Below, piece by piece: positions 45,088-57,317 of a stretch of DNA of 64,000 nt; position 1 is the stretch's first letter, and every line of letters begins with the position of its first letter. The notes under the pieces were generated by a model. The model did not search any database, was not told where the DNA came from, and saw only the letters and a list, made by a program, of their open reading frames with translations. Origin of the DNA: Gambelia wislizenii (lineage: Eukaryota > Chordata > Lepidosauria > Squamata > Crotaphytidae); the NCBI GenBank assembly GCA_030847615.1, contig JAUMIR010000003.1, positions 193,802,649 through 193,866,648 on the forward strand. The letters are read 5' to 3'. The position numbers and the translations under genes were made by a program.

Positions 45088-46929
45088 GAATCAAAATGCA
45101 GAAATGCAGTATTCAGTGAACATTATTGACCAAATTTCCTTGACATGATTTATGGAGAAGTTCCACAAAAGTAAATAGGTTGAATTTCAAGGTTGCCTAA
45201 TAATCCAGTTTTGGTTTCCTTTGGATAGTTTTTGCTTTGTACAATATTTTTTCCCCAGTTTCTCTAGAATTTATTGGCATATTTGAACATATGTAACATT
45301 TAGAATGTGATCCTTAGATCTACCATTTTGGCTTAAATTGTAATATTTTCCAAAGGGAAGACAATTTTAGATGTAGTGAAAATAAATCAGAAGAAGAAGT
45401 TGTTGTTCTGCAACCCATTAGGGACTGAACATTTTATTCTGATACACACCTTCATGGAGAAGATCCCAAATGTGTTACTGGCCAACATTTCTTCTTCACT
45501 TGGTAGATTAATAAATAATACATGAATATATAAAGGGAAGGTTTATAAACATGGGCCACACGACAGACATTTTGCTACCTCTGCATGACATTGATTTTCT
45601 GCCCAGTGAATTTGATCTGGACTTAGTACTTTGAATAGACTTCCACTGATTTCAGTGAATCTATCCTAGATATGACCATGTCTGGATCCAGAACATTTCC
45701 AATAATCTCTTTCTCTGTGTATAATGTATCTTCTACTGACTGGAGATGACAGTAGAATCAGCTCTGTTCTGTGAAAGCTGCTCCCACTATAAATTGTTAG
45801 TTTTAAATTGTGAAAAGAAAAAACTTGCTAACCCTAGCCTTATTCTCTAATTTGCTTATCCTAAATGATTGTTGAGACTTTAGCCATACTTTTCTTGGCT
45901 TTGCTTTGTCATCTGTTGTGTTCTTATACATTCATTTACATCCCCCAAGAGATTATTGATTCATGTACTGATATAATTATGATATAGTTGACAGTCAACA
46001 CATTAACCTCTATGCCTTTTATAGTCTGGATTAATAGAAATAGAAACTGGGTTGATCACACATAATTCTGATTATTATTGCCCTGCTGGTATCATCAATT
46101 TTTAGAAAAACAGTACACATTTTTCTACACTCTGGTTCTGTGATATGTTAGTCAAAACATTTCGTAAATTATGGAAATGGGATGACAGACTGGCATCCTG
46201 TCCCAATGTAGCCATTTCTGATATCCCACAAGCAGTGGCAATATGAGCTGGTTTTGTAGCTGGTTAAAGCTGTCTATAATGTGTGGAATAGTGCTTTGTT
46301 CGACTAGGGAGTTTATCACATGAGGCTGGTACTGTGGAATTAAAAGAGGACATTAACAAATTTGGCCAGTACTTATTTCACAACATAGTTTATCCTGTTG
46401 CTGCGGTTCACTCGTTTCTCTAGCACACCTTTTCATTGATAGGAGAAACACATCAATGGCTCCTGATAAAGTTGCTGTGCCGTTCTTCTGCCTGGTGTGA
46501 TAGGTCCCTTCCACAGCAGTACCAACATGGCTGCAGTCACATGGCATGGCAGTGATTCAGTCATGTAATTCTCCTCTTCCCTTTCTATCTGCCCCTCCTC
46601 CTTGCTATGCCAAAGCAGGCCAATTTCCCATTCTTTTTTTTCTTATTTTGCTTTGATTGTACATTTACAGTTGACTGATAAAATAAAAATAATTTATTAT
46701 CGTTTCACCGTAGTTGTGGAATAGCAGCAAAAAGGAGGAGGAGGAGGGGGGGAGGAAAGCAAGGCACATGTGCACAGAGTAAGTAGGGAGATGGGGTAGC
46801 AGAGCTAGTGTGGAAGGACACAACAGCACACTTGCAGGACTGTTGCATGTTTGAGAGGGATGTGTGATGAGGAACATTTGCAAACAGGTAAGTTCCCATT
46901 TGCTTCTCTAACATGATTGACATGAGAAA
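45088..46929. other. Mostly unassigned DNA, possible family A fragment
   Basis: TAG-GGAGTTTATCACATGAGG at 46306-46327 followed by TTCATTGATAGGAGAAACAC and CATCAATGGCTCC resembles the left half of a family A element; no right end found. The remainder has no recognised content. Confidence 0.4.
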
Positions 46930-47155
46930 GGAGGCTGGTGTGATAATGTCATAGGACTCTGGAGACAAGGTTCAAATCCTCACTCAGCTATGGAAACCCA
47001 CTGAGTGACCTTGGGCAAATCACACACTCTCAGAGGAAGGCAAAGGCAACCCTTCTCTGAACAAATCCCACCAAGAAAAGGCATAATAGTTTCACCTTGG
47101 GGTCATAATGAGTCAGAAATGACTTGAAGGCACACAACAACAGCAAATTATTTCT
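46930..47155 (+). repeat. tRNA-derived SINE
   Basis: Body and tail match the SINEs at 6818 and 9503: GGTTCAAATCCTCACTCAGC (B box), GGAAACCCACTGAGTGACC, AGGAAGGCAAAGGCAA, GACTTGAAGGCACACAACAA. The first 40 bp are shortened compared with the copy at 9503. Confidence 0.8.
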
Positions 47156-47336
47156 TGCACCCAAAATATCGGTCACAACCTTGTTAGTCTTTGAATTCCT
47201 GGAGATCACTCCTACTAAGCAAGAATGAGACTATGGACTTTATCAGACACACAAAATACAGCATCATAACAATACCACATAAACACGAAAGACCGTGTGC
47301 ACCACACAACATAGGCCTTTTGCGTTTATGTCCCCA

Positions 47337-48346
47337 TGTCATTATGGAGTCCCATCATGCTGCCTCAAAGGTTGGTTGCAATTCACATCCTTCTGCCAGA
47401 GAACTATAACTCCCTTTGTATGTAAACAGATTGTCTTGTCAGCATAGTATCAGGTAAGAAAAGGGTTAATGGAAAGGAGGGTCTAAAACACCACCTCCAC
47501 AGGAGCTAATGAGATGACATAAAGGACATGACACCACCTGACCTGGACTGACCAATCACAGCTCTAAACCCGGGAACTCTGATGAAGATTTAACTGTTTT
47601 TGTGTGAAGTCATTTTGAGAGATGAGGAGAGAGATTTGAGAGAACAAGACTGGCCATGTGGTTTTGAACAAGGACTGATGGCTGGTGGAGCAAAAAACAA
47701 TTCCACCTCTGGCTTGGTTCCCAGCTGCCTGGATAACTTCTTAAGGCAACAACCTGCAAGTATTTGGTAGAAATTAGGGCATGTTTAGTTGTGTTAGGGA
47801 ATTCTTTTTAATTTCTTTACTTTGGTTGGATATAGTTTAATTAAGAACTAAATGTAACTTGAGTAATGTAATGCTTTGATCTTAACACTCTGTGATTGCT
47901 ATAACTTTAAGGTAGGAAGTTATAGCAAAGACTTCCTGCCTGAGGTAGGAAGAAGCCTACCTCATGGGAGATTGCATGACTGATTTCACTTGAATAAAGT
48001 AAACTTATTAATCTTCCTATAACTGATGCTTACCCCATGCCTTATCTCTTGACTATGCTACTTTGAGAATTCTTTGGGGTTAAGAGGAGGGAGTTAGTTG
48101 ATTCTATATTGGCAAGGAGTGCCACTGGTTATCAGAGACTATGCACAATTTCCCACTGCATTGTGTGTGAAAAAGGGAGGTCCCAAGAAGAAGTAACCCC
48201 CCCCAGTTTAACTCAGTGGGTGGTGGCAGCAACTGTTTGTTTTGGGGTCTGTAGGGAGCATCCTGGAGTGAGGCTACTCAGGATTACCCCTACAGGAGAG
48301 CTAATCTGGGGGTCCAGGGGAGTGAACCCAAGTTTAGCCCTTCACA
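47337..48346 (+). repeat. Solo LTR, about 1 kb
   Basis: Begins TGTCATTATGGAG and ends AGCCCTTCACA, with an exact 5-bp TSD CCCCA (47332-47336, 48347-48351) placed precisely where the MITE sequence is interrupted. A polyadenylation signal (GAATAAAG) lies near 47993. No internal coding region. The frame at 48109-48375 crosses the LTR end and is not a gene. The family is not identified. Confidence 0.85.
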
Positions 48347-48599
48347 CCCCACCAAAACCTGTACATTTTAATTGATGGCTAAAGCCGTCAATAGGTCCTC
48401 CATGGCACTTTTGTGCCGGCATGGCTAGCATATGAAATGTTGCAGATTTTTCCTAGTATTTGCCCTGTCAATGGACGGTCTGGCATGCAGTCTTCCAGGT
48501 GAGATCATGACATCCAGGTCAGTGACACACTTTTTATTACCCTCCCTGGGTTACTTGGAACTTTTAAAGTGTGTTCCTATGTGAAATTGAAGGCTTTTA

Positions 48600-50875
48600 C
48601 GTATGACATTCATAGATTTTCCTTGTTTTTTTTCCAGGCTGTGAGGCTCTGTTCTGGAATAGTTTCTTTCTGATGTTTTGCCTGCATCTGTGGCTGGGAT
48701 CCTCAGAGAATGGTTGGGTAGGTGTGTGTGTGGAGTTTATATGCTGTGAACTCCTGTTGGGGAAGATATGTAAATTTGTGTAATTGAATGTAGTTTGAGT
48801 GTAGTTTCTAGGTATAGAAATGCAAGGCTCATTAGTGTCTGTTTGGCTAAGGGTTATATAAAACCATTATATAAATATAATGGTTATATAAAACCGTTAT
48901 AGTGTCTGTTTGGCTAATGGTAATAAAAGAAAGAAAAGCCATGAAGGATCTCAATGCAGACCCAGAAATCATTATTCTCCCAGCAGATAAAGGCAATGTC
49001 ACAGTAATCATGGAAACAGAAAAATACAGGCAAAAAATAAGGGAATTCTTTGAGCCTGCAACATACAGAAAACTCAAGCAAGACCCAACCAACAAAATCA
49101 TGAGAAAAACAAATGCCTTGATCAAGAATTCATCAATTCAGCCAATCATACACCAGAATCTATGCAGATCAGAGGCTCTCCAACCAGGACTATATGGACT
49201 TCCCAAGATCCACAAGGATTCCATTCCACTCCGACCCATAGTGAGTGTCATTGGACCCCCCACGTATGACTTGTTGAAGTTTCCCCATGTATGACTTTGG
49301 CTAAATTTCTGGCCACACAATTACAAACCCACATAGGAGAAACCCCTCACTACATCAAAGACTCAACTCACTTCATAGAAGAAATCAACATCGAACTGAA
49401 ACCTGGAGACAGACTGATCAGTTTTGATGCTGTCTCCTTGTTCACCAAAGTCCCCATAATGGACACCATGGCACTCATACAACAAATATTTCCTGAGGAC
49501 ATCACAGCCTTGTTCAAACAATGCCTCACCACAAGCTACTTCCAGTGGGATAACAAATTCTATGAACAGATAGATGGGGTAGCCATGGGCAGCCCCCTGA
49601 GCCCAGTGATAGCAAACTTTTACATGGAACATTTTGAAAAGCAAGCCCTGGAAACAGCACCAAAAAGCCCACAACATGGTTCTGATATGTGGATGACACT
49701 TTCACCATTTGGAACCACAGAGAAGAAAATTTGGTCTCATTCCTGAACTACCTGAACAGCATCCACCCAAATATCCAATTCACGATGGAAAAAGAGACGG
49801 AAGGAACACTGCCATTTTTAGATGTCCTAGTCATCTGCAAACCAAACCAATGGTTACGCAACAAGGTATACAGAAAATCCACATACACGGACAGATACCT
49901 ACACAAGAACAATCATCACCCAGGACAAAAAAGAAGTGCAATAAAAACATTGGTAGACCGTGCAAAAAGGATATGCGAACCCCACTACCTGGAGGATGAA
50001 CTGAGGCACCTAAACTGGGCCCTACAGACTAATGGTTACTCCAGATCAGACATCACAAGAGCAGCCATGAATGAAGACACAGAACACAGGAATGAAGAAG
50101 AAAAACAGATATTTTTACCATATATCAAAGGAGTCACAGACAGAATAGAGAAACTGATGAGGAAACACAACCTCCAAATAATCTATAGACCAACCAAAAA
50201 AATTCCAAGAAATGCTATGCTCAGCGACCCTCTCACAGCTGCAGGAATTTACCGCATACCATGCAGCTGTGCACAAATTTACATAGGGACCACTAAACAC
50301 AGTGTGCAAACACAAATCAAGGAACATGAGAGACACTGCAGACTGGGCTAGCCAGAAAAATCAGCAGTAGCAGAACATGTTATAAACCAACCTGGACACA
50401 AAATGCTATTTGAAAACACAGAAATTCTAGATCAGGCCAACAACTATCATGTCAGAATGCACAGAGAAGCTATTGAAATCCACAAACACCTGGACAACTT
50501 CAACAGGAAAGAAGAAACCTTAAAAGTAAACAAAATCTAGCTCCCAGTTTTGAAATACAGTAGAATCAAAACTTGCAAAAGGGGACAGGGGGATCCCTAG
50601 CAGATAATGACCCACCAACCAACCATTAGCCAAACAGACACTAACGAGCCTTGCGTTTCTATACCCAGAAACTAACCATTCAATTACACAAATTTGCATA
50701 TACTCCCCTACAGGGGTTCACAGCATATAAACTCCACACACACACCTACCCAACCATTCTCTGAGGATGCCAGCCACAGATGCAGGTGAAACATCAGAAA
50801 GAAACTATTCCAGAACACGGCCTCACAGCCTAGAAAAAAAACCATGGAAAATCTATGGGTTCCTGTGCTTTGTTT
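48600..50875 (+). mobile_element. Penelope-like element with inverted terminal repeats
   Basis: Flanking inverted repeats of about 220 bp: 48605-48850 and 50630-50870 (for example ATAGATTTTCC...CCAGGCTGTGAGGC at the left against GCCTCACAGCCTAG...GGAAAATCTAT at the right, and GTGTCTGTTTGGCTAA against TTAGCCAAACAGACAC). Between them is one broken reading frame for reverse transcriptase plus a GIY-YIG endonuclease. Inserted into MITE family A. Inverted terminal repeats are one of the arrangements known for Penelope-like elements. Confidence 0.88.
48902..50539 (+). pseudogene. Penelope reverse transcriptase and GIY-YIG endonuclease
   Basis: 48902-49294 gives the N-terminal part (ILPADKGNVTVIM, GLPKIHKD). 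A short imperfect duplication at about 49259-49303 shifts the frame. 49291-49746 has ISFDAVSLFTKVP and DGVAMGSPLSPVIANFYME. A one-base loss near 49663 and a TGA just before YVDDTFTIW (49686) break the catalytic motif region, whose residues remain. 49689-50351 leads to the GIY-YIG domain (GIYRIPCSCAQIYIG, near 50245-50289). A TAG at 50349 cuts it; HRAI-like C-terminal text continues to KVNKI at 50539. Confidence 0.88.
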
Positions 50876-51124
50876 AACCTTTTTAGTGTTATATTTGTGT
50901 GTGTGTGTTATTTCCCACACAATGAAGTCTCACGATAATCCAGAGGATTTCAAAGGAGGAAGTGAACGGAGCTCCATTCACTTCCTCTTTCATTGCCAGG
51001 GAAGCCTTTGCCGGGAAAGCAAGGTAAGTGCAGTTGGGGGCATTCTTTTGCTGGCATAAAAATTGTTTTTTTTTCTTATGCCAGCAAAAGAACGCTGTAA
51101 GGGGCTTGTCTAATAAAGTCCTAT

Positions 51125-51775
51125 AAAGAACTATTCTGTATGAATTCTCAATTCATGTTGCAGGGTCCTTTGTAAACCTTCCTAAAGAGACAATGGAATG
51201 TTGATACCATGGCACAGCGGTAGAACCATGATCTACTGAGGGGTGATCATTACCAGTGAAAAGACTCTCAGGTAGCAGGAATGGAAAAGAGTGTAGTCCT
51301 TTGAAACCTTTGTGGACTGTTTCTAGTTGGACAGGGCTGACACAAGACAATTTGCCCCCTGAGATGAAGGACAAGGGAACACCCTTCCTATGCCATGTAG
51401 AGAACCAGCCACATTGTTAGTTGAATTTTACTTTAGCATCAGCAACAGAACAGTCTCCTCCACCACAACTGAGAGCTGCAAGTACTACCCAACCTTCCTA
51501 GGGGAGTTCAGGGAAGGTTGTGTAGGAGAGACAACTTCAACACTTAATTCTTTCCAGCTTCTGGATGTCTTCTGCTTGCAGTGCTTTCCTCACTCTCCCT
51601 AACATTAAGACTGACCTTGCTGTTGGAGCATACAGCTATGTGCTAGACAGGCCAAGTGATCTATCTTAGTAGATTAGTAGAAGGCAGCTGTGTATGTCAA
51701 AACTGACATTTGCTATAGTTACAGATGTAGTCCTTTGTGTTTATGCTACTATAAAAGAGCTTGCAAAATTATAGG
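51125..51775. other. Unassigned DNA
   Basis: No gene or recognised repeat. Confidence 0.5.

Positions 51776-51844
<69 letters not shown>
51776..51844. repeat. (TA)n(GA)n microsatellite
   Basis: About 12 TA units followed directly by about 22 GA units. Confidence 0.95.
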
Positions 51845-51849
<5 letters not shown>

Positions 51850-53717
51850 CTCTGCAGTCAAGGTTTTGAATTCATTGCATTGTGTATGCTATATAGTATA
51901 CACTGTCCACATTGGTCATTGTAAAAAATACATTTGACAATTTGTCTGAATTCTCGGGAAAGAAAAATTTTACTGAGAGAAAATTTTAAAACTGATACTA
52001 GAGCTGCCTTGTGGCTGGGAGTGCCTCGGATGTTTTGAGATGTACTGCATGTTAAAGAGTGAACAGGACCTGGTGACTGGGAAGGAATGACAAAATGCCG
52101 TACCAGGGCCTAAGGAGCTGAAGCAAAGGACAGAATAAAGTTAATAGGTTTGAGTTGCACCTGTTGGTTATAAATGACAAGACAAACCTTTAGCTTATCA
52201 TATTTTTATACTTCTGTTTCCAGATATATTACCTACCCCTCCTTCCTTAACTGAGAAAAGGGTACAAATGGAAATATAATGATATAATGAGGATCAAAAC
52301 TTTCTTGAGTGTGAACATGGTTGCTTGAAATATGCATTAAAAAAATGAAGTTACAGAATTTCAACTTTGAGGTGATTTGTGTGCCAAAGGTTCGCTGTCT
52401 TATCCTCAGGAGCACTTTCTTAAATAAGAAGAGAGTTGGAAATAAAAGGCAAACTGCACCTTGAAGTGAAAAGAACAAGAGCTGGTGTCCTTTAGTTGTG
52501 TGTTTTATTGATTTATAAACACTCAGTTGGGCTACCTCATCTCTGCAGAGTAATTTAGATATGGGAAAATATCTGTGAAATATATTGATTGCTTTATTGA
52601 TTGAAAAGCCAATTGCTGTTGCACTCCTGTTTTACCATTTAAGTCCTGACACATTTTGACATATGAGCCAGCTGTGACTACTGCCTCAATTCTGCAGTGA
52701 GATAATGTACAACCTGTCAGCCCCCCTTCCCTTTCTCTGCCAGCCCCAAGAATTTACAGTGGAGGTGTGTTCTGCTATTTAGATCACTTCTTAGTCAGTG
52801 GAATAATTAGTATCTTTTAAAGCCATAAGCTGCAGCCTGTTTGGCAGTGTGTGTGTGTGTACATAGGTGCTTTCCCCCCTTTTTTTTCCTGATATATTTC
52901 TCTATGTTAGCTAGATTGATATGTCATGAACAAAAGAAATGTAGAAACCAGGCGGTTATTATTCAAAACCTACCCACCTGGGAATGATTGTTACTGTTCA
53001 GATATTTTCCTCCTCTCATTCTCCAGGAGGGATTTGGCTTTTTCAAGCATTCCATTGGGGAATTCTCACTTGTTACCAGATCAGTTTGTATTCAGTAGCT
53101 ATAAATCAAGAGAGGACAGTGGGGGGTTGGAAGTGTGCATTGGTGGGGGGACTTCACTCCTCTTTAGGGCTCTGTGTTATTTATTTTGAAAATATAAGCT
53201 GCACTAAATTTATTGACTTTGTTTTATATAGAGAGCATGCAAAAGCAATTACAAACTATTCTTGATTTGAAAGACAAAACCTCCCAAATTAACATAATAA
53301 AGAGGTTTTTGCCTGAGAGGTTGTAAACAGTAATAAATTAAAGGTGCTTAGAAAATGGGCTGTGGGGGGGGGGGAAGAAAAGAAACCAAGCCTTAAAAAA
53401 AACTTTTAAGATTGCAGGGTTTAAATACATTGATTTTGGCTTGTTGTTGCTCATAAGATTATATGACATTCAGATAGTTAACATACATTATATTATTGAT
53501 TCAAGGATGCTTTGGAGTGTGTGTATCCATGCACATATCACACAGGATGGGCATCGTGACATCAGCCTTTTAGCTTTTAAATAGAAAATTGTGGTTTTGG
53601 GAAGTGTGAAAATGTGTGGGTAGTATGTGCTGAAGACTTTGGAGGAATGGAAACTCTGAGTAACATTTTTGATGGGTTGGCTATGGGTTATCAAATATCA
53701 TGATCTCTCTATCTCTC
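51845..53717. other. Unassigned DNA
   Basis: About 1.9 kb with no recognised gene or mobile element. Overlapping frames at 52926-53265 do not resemble a known protein. Confidence 0.5.
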
Positions 53718-53720
53718 TTT

Positions 53721-54653
53721 GGACTTGATCAGACAAGCCTCTACAAACGTTCTTTTGCCACCATGTTTTGCACCGTTTTTTCTGTCAGCAAAAGAACCCT
53801 TTTCATCTGAACTACCTGTAATAGCATTAAAAGGCAGCCCCAGCATTACCAGAGCATGAACGCTAGCACTGTTTACTTCCATGTTTGTGATCCCACCGGC
53901 TCTTGCAAGAAGTCGTGAGTGCAGTTTAATTTTAAAATACAGTAAAAGAAACACACACACACGCACAAATACACACAAGCACAGAAACATGCTCACAAAG
54001 TCCCAAGTAAGCCAGGGAGGTTCATAAAGGCCTGCTGAACAAGATCCGTCAGATAACAAGCCTGAGTAGCTTTAAAAAAGCACTAAAGACAGATCTCTTT
54101 CGGCAGGCCTTTCCTAATTAGATCCCGGCCTCAGGGGATCCTGGTTTCTTTTAGTCCGCTGGCTGCTTATTGTATTTTATTGTATTTATTGTTTTTAAAT
54201 GTGATTTTTAGATCAGTTGGTTTTAATTTATAATTGTTTAATATTTTTTATGGGGGAGGGTGGGGGGTGTTTGGGGATTTTATCTGTATTGTATTTTAAT
54301 TTTTGTAAGCCGCCCCGATTGTTTTAACAGAGGGGCTGGGTATAAATAAATTTTATTATTTATTATTATTATTATAAAAGGAGTGTCCCATTCCTGGCTT
54401 TCTCGGTCTCAACCAGAAGTGTTCTGCCCATTGACGATGTAATCATGAGAGGAAAATGGTGCATGGTTTCAGATGCTGGCAATACAAGCAGAAAAATGCC
54501 ACGGCAGATCTACTGAAGGTTTAGACCATCAATAAAAAAGAATGCCTTATTTTCTACACATGATCACTATAGCATGACGTCATCTGGTATGTGCACCCTT
54601 TCGTGTTCATTAGGCATCATTATGATGCATATTTGCCACGTTTTATAAAGTTG
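53721..54653 (-). mobile_element. MITE family A, minus-strand copy with L2 insertion
   Basis: GGACTTGATCAGAC at the left and a decayed complement TATAAAGTTG at the right, with TTT on both sides (53718-53720, 54654-54656). The hairpin region (CTTTTGCCACCATG ... GTCAGCAAAAGAAC) is at the left, so the element is reversed relative to the other copies. An L2 3' end splits it at 54031. Confidence 0.75.
54031..54373 (+). mobile_element. L2 LINE 3' end, 5'-truncated
   Basis: Encodes only the last residues of ORF2 (LSSFKKALKTDLFRQAFPN-like region, around 54065-54120, in the same sense as the 38042 copy) and the 3' untranslated region ending in ATT repeats. It lies inside the MITE, flanked by ATAAAGG and ATAAAAGG, a near-exact TSD. 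Confidence 0.8.
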
Positions 54654-54656
54654 TTT

Positions 54657-55555
54657 CTCTCTTTCTCTTTCTCACCTTTCCCTTTTTCCCCCATGCCATA
54701 AACATAAAGACCAAAGTTCTGTTGGTGGATGAGGCTCACACTTTTTCCATGGTCACACAGTGGTGGCAACAGAAGGCAAAGCCTTATTTTCTTAACTCTG
54801 CTGTGCCCATGGCCTTTCTTTCCTGCTTTCTCCACCTCATTGGCATAGCATATACTCCAACATTTCATAGTTGAAAACCAGAACATGTGTGGCCAATGGG
54901 GTTGCCAAATCAGATTTTATAAGCCACAACCTGAGACCTAGAGTAGCCCCTGGTAATGTCTATAAGCATTATACTTTAAATACCAACCACAGTGGCTCAC
55001 AGCTTGTCATTCAAACACTCACACAGGCACACACACAGGCATGCAGAGAGAACATATTTTCCCATTTGGAAATTAAGAAAGAAACCTTAGCTAAAGGGGC
55101 TGTCCCAGATCAAGGTGAAATTAGGGAATTATTCCTTCTCACTTATTTAGGGAGATTTAGGGATAAGGAACCTTTAATTTAGCCTACTTGCTTCTATTCA
55201 GAAAGTGGATGCAGAGTGACTTCCAGGTGAGAAACCATGGCAGGTGGTTGTCTTTGAGTGCACTCTGCCCTAACAAAGACTGTTTGCAGTGGTATTGCTG
55301 GCCAGGAGATTATCTGGCTGGTTTAAATTCTCTCCTGGGAAGGGTGAGAATCAGTGATGGACCACTGCAGTGGCAGAAGACCCGGCTATTCCAAGGGAGA
55401 CTGCCAGGATTAATGTGGTCACTATGAGGGAAGGGGGGATGACCACCTTTGCCCAGCTGCTGTTTTAGCAAGACATTTAAAATGGACATTAAGCCCACAG
55501 CTCATTCTCTTAAAATTTTAAGTTATACTAACCTTGGTTTAAAGAGCAAAGAAGG
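54657..55555. other. Unassigned DNA
   Basis: No gene or recognised repeat. Confidence 0.5.
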
Positions 55556-55638
55556 AATGGTTTGATTGTGTATTCCTGCATGGCAGGGGGTTAGGCTGGA
55601 TGGCCTTTGTGGTCTATATGATTCTATGATTCTATGAC
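55556..55638 (+). mobile_element. CR1 3' tail fragment
   Basis: TTTGATTGTGTATTCCTGC followed by GGATGGCCTTTGTGG and the ATTCTATGATTCTATGA tail; only the last 83 bp of a CR1 3' end. Confidence 0.85.
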
Positions 55639-55639
55639 T

Positions 55640-56610
55640 TAGATTGTTCAACACCATAGTTCTTTTTACCCATTTTAAATCTTTTAAATAACTGTACATA
55701 TGAGAACAATTGAAAACCATAACTCTCCATCAATAGCTGTTCTTTTGTTTTCTTTGTAAACTCTCATGGCAATTTCCCATCATTTCCTGTTTTTTCATAA
55801 TTTTTTTTCTTCCCCTACTGTTTCTTTTCAACAAAAAGTCTCCTGTGCTGAGACCCATAAAGGCATTTTCTGACATAACCTGGGTTTATATTTAGACTAT
55901 ATGCTAAGCAGGGTTCATCTCACATAGAGATTATTAAAGTTTACATTCACTGTCACTTTATCATACCATAGATACCCATGCCATGCCAGGTCATGACCTT
56001 CTAATTCCAAAAGTCTTTTTTTTCCTCTCAGCACTATCCATTTTTTAGTCACACCAAACAACAGACAGCAAATTATATTTTCAAGTCAGGTAAACCTAAC
56101 ACTCCTCTTTGCTTCACATCTTGCAATAACTTACGTTTCACTCGTGTTTTCCCCCCCTTCCCACTAGATATGTCCTTCTGCATTCGTTTAAATGGTGAAT
56201 AATTGTCAAAATTGGTAAAGTCAGAAACAAGAAAAACATTCTAGATAGAACATTCATTTTTATCAATGAAATCCTCCCTAACATAGATTCAGAGTCTCTC
56301 CCATCTCTGCAAATCCATCTTAATTTGATTCCACATGTCAACATAGTTATTTTGGAATAATTTACAATTCAAATTTGTCATGATAATAACAAATATTTCA
56401 CTTTCTTCTCAATTTTAAAACCAGTCTTCTTCATCAACTCTACTTGGTCAGGTCTTCATTTTTTTTTTGTCAATATCACCATTTTTTGTTTGTTTGTTTA
56501 CTAATCTTAAACCTCACCAAATCCCTCCCTTTTTAATTTTTCCATTAAAACTTTTACAGACTCCACTGGATCTTCCAGAATAATTACCAAAATATCAGTG
56601 AACGCTGTTA
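55640..56610. other. Unassigned DNA
   Basis: No gene recognised. T-rich stretches (55795, 56455) may be old repeat tails. Confidence 0.45.
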
Positions 56611-56611
56611 A

Positions 56612-57315
56612 CATAGAATCATAGAATTATAGAATCATAGAGCTGGAAGAGACCACAAGGGCCATCCAGTCCAATCCCCTACTATGCAGGAATACACAAT
56701 CAAATCATTCACAACAGATGGCCATCCAGACTCAGTTTAAAAACCTCCAAAGAAGGAGACTCCACCACACTATGAGGCAGTGTATTCCACTTCCGAACAG
56801 TTCTTACTGTCAGGAAGTACTTCCTAATGTTTAGGTGGAATCTCTTTTACTGTAGTTTGAACCCATTGCTCTGTGTCCTAGTCTCTGGAACAGCAAAAAA
56901 CAAGCCTGCTCCATCCTCAGTATGACATCCCTTCAAATATTTAAACATGACTATCATGTCCCCTTTTAACCTTCTCTTCCCCAGACTAAACATGCCCAGC
57001 TCCCTAAACCGCTCTTCCTTAGGACATGGCTTCCAGACCTCCCACCATCCTGGTCGCCCTCCTCTGGACGCACTCCAGCTTCTCAATATCCTTCCTGAAT
57101 TGTGGTGCCCAGAACTGGACATAGTTTTCCAGGTGAGGTCTGACCAAAGCAGAATACAGTGGCACCATTACTTCCCTTAATCTAGACACTATACTCCTAT
57201 TAATGCAGCCTAGAATCACATTGGCTTTTTTTGCTGCTGCATCACACTGCTGACTCATGTTCCGCTTGTGGTCCACTAAGACTCCTAGATCCCTTTCGCA
57301 TGTACTGCCATCAAG
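56612..57315 (-). mobile_element. CR1 LINE, minus strand, 5'-truncated
   Basis: The repeated ATAGAATCATAGAAT tail is at 56612-56640 and the coding part follows on the minus strand: [40 protein letters not shown] and [14 protein letters not shown] (57019-57276), then LGMFSLGKRRLKGDMIVMFK in a second frame (56847-57122). This is the CR1 RT C-terminal region with its 3' untranslated region. One frameshift separates the two parts. Confidence 0.9.
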
Positions 57316-57317
57316 CC

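Larger units (their letters stand above)
47235..51121 (+). mobile_element. MITE family A, copy split by a solo LTR and a Penelope element
   Basis: Left end GGACTTTATCAGACAC, right end GTCTAATAAAGTCC, with TAT duplicated (47232-47234, 51122-51124). The two outer pieces and the middle piece (48352-48600) align in order with the copy at 3046, including the CTTTTGCTGGCATAAA hairpin near 51045. It is therefore the oldest layer in this stack. Confidence 0.85.

Noticed and set aside
46940..46962. Right end of a family A MITE (GATAATGTCATAG)
   Set aside because: Comparison with the other SINEs shows this text is the head of the SINE at 46930.
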